Positions 36,921-44,888 of a stretch of DNA of 64,000 nucleotides are shown here, in pieces. The position numbers and the translations under genes were made by a program. The stretch lies in NCBI GenBank assembly GCA_007693745.1, contig REDA01000039.1:124001-188000 (forward strand), in the 5' to 3' direction. This DNA is from Balneolaceae bacterium (GTDB taxonomy: Bacteria > Bacteroidota > Rhodothermia > Balneolales > Balneolaceae). The notes under the pieces are model-generated. The model was not told the origin of the DNA and did not search any database. It saw only the letters and a program-made list of their open reading frames with translations. How positions within the stretch are numbered: the first letter of the stretch is position 1; each line of letters starts with the position of its first letter.

Positions 36921-37805
36921 TCAGCCAACATCCCGGAGAGATCTGACCCCCTTAATTCTCCCCAGCCCTAAAAGAATTTTATACGCCCATGCTACAAACC
37001 AGATTTTCAATCGGAACCATAACGATTCACCTGTGAGGCCTTTCTCTTTCATCCAGCGAAATTTCGGAGGGAAAAAAGTACGCAGAATCTGATCTGCAAT
37101 TCGGGCATTTGAGTAGCCGTATCCTCTGAAAATCATGGGATGTGCTATTCCAACCCTGAAGGATTTCTTCATTAAACCAAAAAAACGCCTGGGTGTGCAT
37201 ATCACAACAGCAGACTCTGAAAAGGCAAGTTTAAATCCTTTCCTGACAGCTCTCTGACTCCACCAGATATCCATCCCTGACCTGAAACTTCCCGGAAACT
37301 CCCCGAGTTCATCGATTAAACTCTTCTTAAAAAAAAGATTGCCGGTAACAGATGCCTGTTCATTCAATACCAGATTCCGGTTGTTGTTAAAGTAGAGAGA
37401 ATCAAAACGTTCAGAAGCCGTGTGATTTACAGGCAACTGGAATGTAATATTTCCTCCGACAAGATCTGCATTTTCAGACTGGAGTGTCTTCACCCCTTCT
37501 TCAATCCACTGTCTTACCGGCGTTTTGTTGGCATCAGTCATCGCTATTAAAGAACCAGTGGCTGCTTTCAAACCCCTGTTTCGGGCTGCATATGGACTTC
37601 TGTTACCTGTTTCCTTCACTAAAACGAAGCTGAAAAGTTCTGAAAGCGGTTCGAGCGGTTCATCAGAGCCGTTATCCACAACAATGACTTCCAGTAGCTC
37701 TTTCGGATAGGTCTGCTCATGCAGAACCTGCAAAGTACTTCGAAGTTCCTCTCTGTTGTTTAATACGGGTATGATTACGGATATTTTCGGATTGGATGGT
37801 GTCAT
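36921..37805 (-). CDS. Glycosyltransferase family 2
   Basis: 294 aa, GT-A fold: KISVIIPVLNNREELRSTLQ at the N-terminus, EVIVVDNGSDEP, AARNRGLKAATGSLIAMTDA (the DxD position reads TDAN), then SGMDIWWSQRAVRKGFKLAF as acceptor-side motif. The C-terminal end is hydrophobic (FVAWAYKILLGLG), suggesting membrane attachment. The same motifs (ARNRG, TDAN) occur in the GT2 at 41735-42631, which is probably a paralogue. First gene of the minus-strand half-locus. Confidence 0.9.
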   Translation of the reverse strand: MTPSNPKISVIIPVLNNREELRSTLQVLHEQTYPKELLEVIVVDNGSDEPLEPLSELFSFVLVKETGNRSPYAARNRGLKAATGSLIAMTDANKTPVRQWIEEGVKTLQSENADLVGGNITFQLPVNHTASERFDSLYFNNNRNLVLNEQASVTGNLFFKKSLIDELGEFPGSFRSGMDIWWSQRAVRKGFKLAFSESAVVICTPRRFFGLMKKSFRVGIAHPMIFRGYGYSNARIADQILRTFFPPKFRWMKEKGLTGESLWFRLKIWFVAWAYKILLGLGRIKGVRSLRDVG

Positions 37806-38209
37806 TCTGAGCTTCTTGTAAACTCCAAATATAGGGAAAAGATATTCAAATGATTTCTATCAATATTGTTTGCCTTTCTTCAATAGGAGACTTTGAAAAA
37901 CTCCTGGTTTTTCAAAGCCCCCCAATAAAAAGAATCTTAAAAGCATTTAAATCCAGAATTAAGTTTTCACCTTTCATTTGAAGTTCAACTGCATAACATT
38001 ATGACACTCTTTTACTTCCGCTGGAAACCTGTTCAAGTGATGAAAAATAGTGCCTCAATAGCTCCGCTGAACGGAATTTTCACTTCAACCCTTCAAAAGG
38101 AAGCAAACGTGAAAATTATTCAGCAAGATTGAATATATTTATCTTCCGCCAATACAGTAATTTTCTTTCAACCAATTAGCTACAACTTTTCCTCTTTCAG
38201 GCTGAAAAT
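37806..38209. other. Divergent intergenic region with a complete palindromic repeat
   Basis: The 404 bases between the minus-strand GT2 gene and the plus-strand methyltransferase gene should contain promoters in both directions. A complete copy of the dispersed palindromic repeat lies at 37886-37923. No ORF is convincing. Confidence 0.6.
37886..37923. repeat. Complete copy of a dispersed palindromic repeat
   Basis: A perfect 10-bp stem, CTTTGAAAAA (37891-37900) with TTTTTCAAAG (37908-37917), encloses the loop CTCCTGG and is followed by six C. Read on the minus strand it is G-run, CTTTGAAAAA, CCAGGAG, TTTTTCAAAG, closely matching the element at 63163-63200 including the loop. Confidence 0.75.
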
Positions 38210-38845
38210 ATGTCAAACAAGATTCAACGCATAGCCGAACGTTTACAGCTCCTGTTTTCATCCACCGATACTCTCCGAAAACGCTGGCCGATGGCTCCGC
38301 AGCTTGAAGAGATCCATATTAAGAACTGCAAAGTTGTTACTGACCGATGGAAAATGGTTGATGAATTACCCAAAGGGGGTGTCTGTGCTGAACTTGGGAT
38401 CTGGAAATGCGATTTTTCTGAATTTATCTTTCAGACTCTCCAGCCGGAAAAGTTGCATTTAATTGATATTGATTCTAAATCAATTCAAATTGCCCTGGAC
38501 AAATTTTCCGGGGAAATTGATAGAGGAGAAGTGCAGGTTCATCACAGTGATTCCTCAGCTGCTCTTCTCTCCATGCCCGATCAGTATTTCGACTGGATTT
38601 ACATTGATGGTGATCATCAATACCACGGCGTAAAAAAGGATTTGATGGCTGCTCATGAGAAATTGAGTCCTTCAGGTCTCATCTCACTGAACGACTATAT
38701 TTTTTTTGGATCATCTGATTTAACCAAGTATGGAGTGGTTGAAGCTGTGAATGAATTTTGCGTAAATTTTGATTATGAGATCGTCTTTATGGCTCTTCAT
38801 GGCAGAATGTATAACGATGTTACACTAAGGAGAATTGATGATTAA
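38210..38845 (+). CDS. Class I SAM-dependent methyltransferase
   Basis: A 211-aa methyltransferase of the Methyltransf_24 type. The SAM-binding region is CAELGIWKCDFSEFIF (variant of the E/DxGxxxG loop), with the acidic end of strand 2 in LHLIDIDS, the strand 4 motif YFDWIYIDGDHQYHGVKKDL and the following GLISLNDY. Family members methylate sugars or small molecules. Next to a polysaccharide lyase and GH88 it may methylate a glycan, but no acceptor can be deduced. Its stop overlaps the SD region and start of the lyase gene. Confidence 0.85.
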   Translation: MSNKIQRIAERLQLLFSSTDTLRKRWPMAPQLEEIHIKNCKVVTDRWKMVDELPKGGVCAELGIWKCDFSEFIFQTLQPEKLHLIDIDSKSIQIALDKFSGEIDRGEVQVHHSDSSAALLSMPDQYFDWIYIDGDHQYHGVKKDLMAAHEKLSPSGLISLNDYIFFGSSDLTKYGVVEAVNEFCVNFDYEIVFMALHGRMYNDVTLRRIDD

Positions 38846-40130
38846 AATCTCATCACATTTTTATAGAAAGTTGCAATCGGTAAAGTGGCTTGTGTTAAGC
38901 TCCATTTTTCTGATTTCATGTACGGACCCTCATTCTGAATCAATCCCTGATTTCACGGGATCGAATAACGGTCCGTATATTATTGACATTTCACACCTTG
39001 AGATTGTCAAAGATAATTCCGAAGACCCCGTTATTCAGCGGGAACTTCAGGTCCTTCTTAATGGTGCAGACCGTATTTTATCCAGGGATGATTTTCAATT
39101 TGTAACCGATAAATCCTCCATACCACCCAGTGGAAATCTTCATGACTACATGAGTATTGCCCGATATCTTTTCCCGGATTCTACAGGGGCTTACACGGTT
39201 AGTCGGGATGGAATTACAAATCCTGAAATCTACAACTACGACAGACCCAGACTGGCAGATCTATCCTTCTCTGTCTACGTTCTCTCACTGTCTTACTTTT
39301 TTACAGAGAATGAATCTTATGCTGAAAAGGCATCAAAATTGATTCAAAACTGGTTTTTTAAGGAAACAACCCGCATGAATCCCAATATGAACCATGCTCA
39401 GGTTGCTAAAAATGTAAATACCGGCTCAGCTCAGGGAATTATAGATGCCAACGATCTTATACGGATTATTGAATCTGTCTCATTGCTGTACGACAGCCCC
39501 TACTGGACCAGTAATATGCATGTTCAACTAAAAAGATGGTTTTACAGATTTGGCAGCTGGGTGACTTCAAACTATAATCCGGATGCTTTTTGTGACCCTT
39601 CCTGGTGTAACAATATTTCTACATGGCTGGATGCACAGAAAGCGATCTATTTCAGATTTACTGAACAAGATGATAAGTTAGATTCTAACCGCTATATCGA
39701 GCCGGTTTCCAGAAAAATTGCACTCCAATTTGATGACAGGGGAAAGCAGAAGTTTGAAAACAGAGTGTTATCTCAGCACTATTACTACTTCAATCTGAAA
39801 GGGTTCATGCAGATCGCCATGATTCGTAAAAATCGTGATGCGGTTGACAGAGACTGGCCGGTACTTGATACTGAGAATTATGGAGGGATCAAGCCTGCAC
39901 TGGATGTGATTGTCAGCTACCTAGAAGGGGAATCTGCCGGAGATTTTTTCAGAACAAGTGGTGATTTCGACAATTGTCAATATTTGAAAGTATTAAAGCC
40001 AGCAGCAGTTGCATTTAATTCTGATACTTATGATCAAGCGGCCAGAGATCTTCTTAATTCTGGTTGTAATGATCCTGTGATATCACTGGTTTATCCATCT
40101 CTCGCTATGATCGCGGAAGCTGAAAAATAA
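38838..40130 (+). CDS. Alginate-lyase-family (PF05426-type) lipoprotein with altered active site
   Basis: 430 aa from the ATG at 38838, which has a strong AAGGAG 5 bases upstream (a TTG at 38835 is the longer alternative). The signal ends in the lipobox LISC. Family motifs are PPSGNLHDYMSIARYLFPD, TRMNPNMNHAQ and GIIDANDLIRI. The catalytic neighbourhood reads CNNISTWLDAQ (Asn258, Asn259, Ile260), where family members have NNHGTW or NNHSYW, so the catalytic His is replaced by Ile. RVLSQHYYYFNL keeps the Arg309-x6-Tyr316 spacing of PL5 lyases. It may cleave a uronic-acid polymer by a different residue set, or only bind it. Confidence 0.85.
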   Translation: MIKISSHFYRKLQSVKWLVLSSIFLISCTDPHSESIPDFTGSNNGPYIIDISHLEIVKDNSEDPVIQRELQVLLNGADRILSRDDFQFVTDKSSIPPSGNLHDYMSIARYLFPDSTGAYTVSRDGITNPEIYNYDRPRLADLSFSVYVLSLSYFFTENESYAEKASKLIQNWFFKETTRMNPNMNHAQVAKNVNTGSAQGIIDANDLIRIIESVSLLYDSPYWTSNMHVQLKRWFYRFGSWVTSNYNPDAFCDPSWCNNISTWLDAQKAIYFRFTEQDDKLDSNRYIEPVSRKIALQFDDRGKQKFENRVLSQHYYYFNLKGFMQIAMIRKNRDAVDRDWPVLDTENYGGIKPALDVIVSYLEGESAGDFFRTSGDFDNCQYLKVLKPAAVAFNSDTYDQAARDLLNSGCNDPVISLVYPSLAMIAEAEK

Positions 40131-40148
40131 GTCCCATCCTGAATAGTC

Positions 40149-41663
40149 ATGCGATCTTTCCGAATCTTCCGCATTCCCTGTCTTTATCTCACTTTTTTCT
40201 TTTTTACCTCTTCTCAAATATCAGCCCAGAACAAGTTTAATGGGCCTTCTTCTTCTTCTTTAGAGACGGAACGCATTATTTCCCAATCACAAATAAAACT
40301 ATTAAATACTCTCCAGGAACTAAATTTCAATCCAAGCCTTCATCCGGGTCACACGGATCGGCTAACAGGAAAGTGGGACACTGATTTTCTGAGAAGAGAA
40401 GAGTGGACAAGTGGCTTTTTTGCAGGAACGATGTGGTACATGTTTCAACTGACCGGAAATCAGGTATGGAAGGAATATGCACTCGAGTGGACCCTGGATC
40501 TCGAACGTGCCGCCAATATCAGAAGTGATCACGACACCGGGTTTCGGATCTATTCGAGTTATGGAAATGCATACAGATTGCTCGAAAACAGAGAACACTA
40601 TCACATGATTCTGCACGCCGCATCTGTTTTGTCTGAACGCTATGATCCCCGTATTGGTGCCATTAAATCGTGGGACTGGATGAAAGACCGCAATTTTCCT
40701 GTGATTATAGATAACCTGATGAATCTCGAGCTTTTGTTTGAAGCGTCCAGACTCTCAGGCAAGAAGGAGTGGTATGATATGGCTCTTTCTCATGCAGACG
40801 TTTCGCTCAGGCATCATATGAGAGCAGATGGAAGCACCTATCACATCGTAGATTTTGATAATCAGGGAAAACCTCTGGACAAATTTACGACCCAGGGTTG
40901 TGACCGCAACTCTCCCGGTTGCAGAGATTTTCATGTCTGGTCACGCGGTCAGGCCTGGGCTATCTATGGATTTACGATGATCTACAGATACACCGGAGAG
41001 AACAGGTTTTTAAATGCTGCGATAGATGCAGCAAACTATTTTATGGATCAGCTGCCTGATGATTTTGTACCGCCCTATGATTTTTTTGAGCCAGTCCCTT
41101 CTGTCCGAACAAAAGATGCTTCAGCATCAGCCATTGCATCTTCAGCAATGCTGGAACTGTACACAGTTACTGATAACACCTTCTATTTCGAATCCGCAGT
41201 CAATATTCTTGGCTCACTCTCTTCACCAGTCTATTTTTCTTCCGCAAACGGAATCAGTTCAATCCTTCAAAAATCAACCCGCCACAGGGGACAGGGAAAT
41301 ATCGGTACCAGCTATGCCGATTACTATTTCATCGAAGCTCTTGTAAGATATCTGAATCTGTCCGGTTTCGTTTTCCCTGAAATCACCAAGGAAGTCAGCT
41401 TTTTTCTGGATCAAAACTATCCGAATCCTTTCAGGAACAGTACAACAATCTACTTTTCTTTGGATCATGAAAGTTGGATCAAAATCGATCTTTTTGACAT
41501 AAACGGAAGATGGATAAAAACCCTGCATCACGAGAATCGAAAGAGCGGAAGCCATACACTATCACTCAATGTTACCGGGCTCTCTTCAGGTGTCTATTTA
41601 TATAGCTTATCTTCAAACGGTCAAAGAAGAACCAGAAAAATGACCTTGATTAATCAGCCTTGA
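40149..41663 (+). CDS. GH88 unsaturated glucuronyl hydrolase with T9SS type A sorting domain
   Basis: 504 aa. After a signal peptide comes the alpha6/alpha6-barrel GH88 domain: GFFAGTMWYMFQLTGN, HDTGFRIYSSYGNAYRL, IIDNLMNLELLFEASRL with the catalytic-type Asp, WSRGQAWAIYGFTMIYRYTG and KDASASAIASSAMLEL. From about residue 420 a C-terminal T9SS sorting domain follows: LDQNYPNPFRNSTTIYFSL, FDINGRWIKTL, and GLSSGVYLYSL with a basic end. GH88 enzymes remove the 4,5-unsaturated uronic acid that lyases leave. The neighbouring lyase-family gene, 18 bases upstream, makes an export, cut and trim pathway likely. It converges on a GT2 gene. Confidence 0.93.
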   Translation: MRSFRIFRIPCLYLTFFFFTSSQISAQNKFNGPSSSSLETERIISQSQIKLLNTLQELNFNPSLHPGHTDRLTGKWDTDFLRREEWTSGFFAGTMWYMFQLTGNQVWKEYALEWTLDLERAANIRSDHDTGFRIYSSYGNAYRLLENREHYHMILHAASVLSERYDPRIGAIKSWDWMKDRNFPVIIDNLMNLELLFEASRLSGKKEWYDMALSHADVSLRHHMRADGSTYHIVDFDNQGKPLDKFTTQGCDRNSPGCRDFHVWSRGQAWAIYGFTMIYRYTGENRFLNAAIDAANYFMDQLPDDFVPPYDFFEPVPSVRTKDASASAIASSAMLELYTVTDNTFYFESAVNILGSLSSPVYFSSANGISSILQKSTRHRGQGNIGTSYADYYFIEALVRYLNLSGFVFPEITKEVSFFLDQNYPNPFRNSTTIYFSLDHESWIKIDLFDINGRWIKTLHHENRKSGSHTLSLNVTGLSSGVYLYSLSSNGQRRTRKMTLINQP

Positions 41664-41734
41664 ATCTTGTTTGCAGGAGATCTTTATATCGAAACTAAAA
41701 ACAGGATGTCACTAAAAGAACCCATTTCCGGTCT

Positions 41735-42631
41735 CTACCGGTTTCTGTAATATTCGCGGATAAATGAAATTTGTTCTGCTATGCGGGCTGTATAGATGAT
41801 TATCCAGACTAGGAATATGTTCGAAAGTGTTATCCGATCATGAGCTTTCAGCGCAAAAAAACCTTGCGGTTTCAGCACGCGTAAAAAGTTGCTGTACCAT
41901 TTTTCACCAGCTCTCTTTTCGGTAATCCATGTGTAATAGTATCCCCTTCCTGTCCTGATCTTCTTATTGAACAGCGCCCCGTATGATCTTGCCTCTTTAA
42001 AGACTACAGCTTTCTCACAGTATGTTATTGAATATCCTTCGGAATCCGCCTTTTTGCAAAACCGGACATCTCCACCTGAACGTGCACCTTCCTCAAATAA
42101 ACCGGTTTTGGAAAAAACTTCTTTTTTGACAAAGAGATTTGCAGTGTAGGCCACCTTCCGTTCCAACACTGACCGTTTCATCTGAATGGATATGATTGAA
42201 TCTGCAATTTTGGCTGAGGTAACCTTCTCACCAAAACTAAATTTAACTGCGCCGGCAAGCAGATCACATTTCGAATGGATCAGCATATTTGCCGCCTCCT
42301 GAAGCCAACCGGAATCAGGATATGAATTTGCATCTGTAAACACCACAACATCGCCTGCAGCCGCCTCAATTCCCCTGTTTCTGGCTGAATAAGGACTATC
42401 AGCATATCTTTGTTCACTCAAAAAAGAGAGATTTATTTTCTCAGATTTCGGGTAGTCGGACGGATCATCTGATCCATTGTCAATGAGTATAACCTCAACA
42501 TGAGTTGCGGGATATTTTTGGCGTTCAAGATGTATAATCAGATTATTTACCTGCTCCAGATTCCCTTTAAAGGGAACCACGACTGAAAAAAATGGCAGGG
42601 ATGCCACGCTGTTATTAATTATGGTCTCCAT
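41735..42631 (-). CDS. Glycosyltransferase family 2
   Basis: 298 aa, GT-A fold. PFFSVVVPFKGNLEQVNNL, VILIDNGSDD, SARNRGIEAAAGDVVVFTDA (TDAN at the DxD position) and SGGDVRFCKKADSEGYSITY are visible. The C-terminal segment FLVWIIIYTARIAEQISF is hydrophobic. Strong resemblance of its core motifs to the GT2 at 36921-37805 suggests a duplication. It is the last gene of the second minus-strand half-locus and overlaps the preceding gene by 17 bases. Confidence 0.9.
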   Translation of the reverse strand: METIINNSVASLPFFSVVVPFKGNLEQVNNLIIHLERQKYPATHVEVILIDNGSDDPSDYPKSEKINLSFLSEQRYADSPYSARNRGIEAAAGDVVVFTDANSYPDSGWLQEAANMLIHSKCDLLAGAVKFSFGEKVTSAKIADSIISIQMKRSVLERKVAYTANLFVKKEVFSKTGLFEEGARSGGDVRFCKKADSEGYSITYCEKAVVFKEARSYGALFNKKIRTGRGYYYTWITEKRAGEKWYSNFLRVLKPQGFFALKAHDRITLSNIFLVWIIIYTARIAEQISFIREYYRNR

Positions 42632-43862
42632 CTTCTTTATGCGGCAGAGAATGACTGATTGCTTTCAGATTTTTTTGATAATAGACTTTTACCTGTTCCT
42701 CCAGAGAAATGACTAAAGCTTTTAATTTTTCATCATCCATCATAATCTCCGTAAGTGTTTTTTTCCAGAAATCAGGATCATCTGAACAAATTAAACCTTT
42801 ATCCCGAAATGCAGATAGACCGGCAGCACCCGACAAGGCACTCAATACTGGCTTGCCAAATGAAAGAGCTTCAACGGTTTTAATTTTGAGCCCGGTTCCC
42901 TCCTGCATTGGATTGATGCACAGATCTGCCTTAGTGAAAATTTCATCCTCAGTGTTATAGGAGCCGTAGAGTACTATTCCATCTTCTTTCGCGAAATCCG
43001 GTAACTTTTTGCATATAGAACCCGCAACCAAAATCCGGACCCCAGGCAGGCTGTTTCTTATTGTTTTCCAAACTCTTTCATAGAACCAGTAAAAGCCGGA
43101 TATATTCAGTTGATTATCAGATCCTACCATTAAAATCGTCTTGCTCCCGCAGAGCTTGACAGCCTTCTGAAAAGGCTGAATATGTCCGAGCGTCATGATA
43201 TTCATCTCTGTATCGCTGAGCATGCCCCTGTAATACTCTTCCTCTTCATCTGTAATTGCCCAGAGGATATCTGCACGCCTCAGAGCTCTCATTTCATCAG
43301 TATACCTCAAACTAAACCAGGTTGAAGGTTTCCCCCCTTTGGAGAGGAAAATTTTATATCTGTCTGTAAGCTTGTCATGGGCATCCACGATCTTCACTAC
43401 TTCTGAATCAAATAGCGAAAAATAATGTGTAAAGACCGCATAGTTCACAATAACAGCGCTGTAATCAGATTTTGATAAAGAGAGCTGCTTCTGCAGGAGC
43501 AGTACTTTTCTAACGCTCTTGTACTCATGTAAAGAGTGGTTGTATCTGCCTGAATCAAACCCGTCAAAAATTACTCTTTTTATAAAATCAGCCCTCATGA
43601 ACAGACCGTTCCAGATCTCGTTTAACCGGATTTTTAACTCTTTCAGTAACCCATGATTCCGGTTAACTGAATGCTCCAGAACACGGCCGTTTATAAAATT
43701 TTTATGCTCATCAGAGAGTGTCTTCTCAAATCCGGTATAAAAAAAATCAATGGAATAACCCATCTGCATGAGGCTGCGACAAATTGCATATATTCTTTTT
43801 CTGTTACCGGAATAAACGGGAAACAGAGGGACCGGACTAATAATCAGTACTTTATTCACCAT
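42615..43862 (-). CDS. Glycosyltransferase family 4 (GT-B)
   Basis: The ATG at 43862 (415 aa, MVNKVLIISPVPLFPVYSG) was chosen over a GTG at 43886 because it begins directly at the GT-B beta-strand and overlaps the upstream gene by only 7 bases. C-terminal motifs are KTILMVGSDNQLNISGFYWF and EGTGLKIKTVEALSFGKPVL, the latter typical of GT4 enzymes that bind a nucleotide sugar. Donor unknown. Confidence 0.88.
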   Translation of the reverse strand: MVNKVLIISPVPLFPVYSGNRKRIYAICRSLMQMGYSIDFFYTGFEKTLSDEHKNFINGRVLEHSVNRNHGLLKELKIRLNEIWNGLFMRADFIKRVIFDGFDSGRYNHSLHEYKSVRKVLLLQKQLSLSKSDYSAVIVNYAVFTHYFSLFDSEVVKIVDAHDKLTDRYKIFLSKGGKPSTWFSLRYTDEMRALRRADILWAITDEEEEYYRGMLSDTEMNIMTLGHIQPFQKAVKLCGSKTILMVGSDNQLNISGFYWFYERVWKTIRNSLPGVRILVAGSICKKLPDFAKEDGIVLYGSYNTEDEIFTKADLCINPMQEGTGLKIKTVEALSFGKPVLSALSGAAGLSAFRDKGLICSDDPDFWKKTLTEIMMDDEKLKALVISLEEQVKVYYQKNLKAISHSLPHKEDGDHN

Positions 43863-44776
43863 GGTCTGAATCTCACTCTTTGCCACTTCATGGCCAGATA
43901 ATGGATCCAGCTTTCCAAACCACCCCTCAGATTATACAGAGCCCTGAATTCATCAAAAAGGGATAGCTGGTTAGTAAGTGACCGAATTTGACGAATGTAC
44001 CACAAATCGGGCAGGTTTTCAGGAATAAGCCTGCAGGAACCTTTTGATTCCTTCCTTATTTCATTGACAAAAATCAATGACGCCTCCATTTTCTTTCCGG
44101 CCGATTCCCTGCTCTTCTTTCCAGACACATTTTCATTGCTGTACCTCCACTTCACTACTTCATCAGAAATGGCTATGGCTTTGCCTCTGTTATACATTTT
44201 AACATAAAAGAGATCGTCCGCTGCCCATGCCAGCGGCAGTTCAGGAAATCCTCCGATTTCATAGAAAAGAGATCTTCTGAATGGAGACTCCACCATGTAG
44301 CTTTCTTCATCATAGGATAATTTTTTTTGAAGAAAAGTTTGCGCAGTCAGCGGATTATGAAACTCATTCTCTTTCAGAATTTCTCCACTCACAGATATTT
44401 TCTGTGATTTAAAACGGAAAATATCAGCATCTGTATATTTTTTTAGCGCACTGTAAAAAAATTCAACACAATGCTCCCCCATCAGATCATCATCTGAAAA
44501 AAGCCATATCCACGGTTCCGACTTCGTAAATTCAATACATCTTTGCCACTGCTTTGTTAACGAGTTTTGTCCGAGATTCTCATTGAAACGATGATAGATA
44601 ACATTCGGAGTATTTAAATAATCCCGGACTATTTCATTCAGTTCATGTGGACTGGCATCATCGAATATATAGAGAATAAAATGTTGATTGGATTGCCCAA
44701 GAATACTTTCTATCGCTTCTCTTAAAAAGTCTGGTTTATAAGCAGGAATCAGAATGGCAAGTGTGTCTTCTTTCAT
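43856..44776 (-). CDS. Glycosyltransferase family 2
   Basis: The ATG at 44776 gives 306 aa (MKEDTLAILIPAYKPDFLRE); an upstream GTG at 44803 is possible but adds no conserved sequence. The GT-A motifs are LYIFDDASPHE, WIWLFSDDDLMGEHCVEFFY with the acidic DxD-type triplet, and SPFRRSLFYEIGGFPELPLA followed by WAADDLFYVKMYNRG. The C-terminal part is basic. It starts 112 bases after the ABC-exporter gene. Confidence 0.9.
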   Translation of the reverse strand: MKEDTLAILIPAYKPDFLREAIESILGQSNQHFILYIFDDASPHELNEIVRDYLNTPNVIYHRFNENLGQNSLTKQWQRCIEFTKSEPWIWLFSDDDLMGEHCVEFFYSALKKYTDADIFRFKSQKISVSGEILKENEFHNPLTAQTFLQKKLSYDEESYMVESPFRRSLFYEIGGFPELPLAWAADDLFYVKMYNRGKAIAISDEVVKWRYSNENVSGKKSRESAGKKMEASLIFVNEIRKESKGSCRLIPENLPDLWYIRQIRSLTNQLSLFDEFRALYNLRGGLESWIHYLAMKWQRVRFRPW

Positions 44777-44888
44777 CTGAAAAGTGGCTGGCTGCGGATT
44801 CACGATTACGGCAACAAATAGAACCTTCGTGACTGATTTAATTCCAAATCTTATCGTTTAATCGTGGCCGATTCCGGTTCAAAACGGT

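Noticed and set aside
41728-41741. Short ACCGG hairpin at the end of the GT2 gene as a terminator
   Set aside because: Only a 5-bp stem with no T-run; too weak to call.
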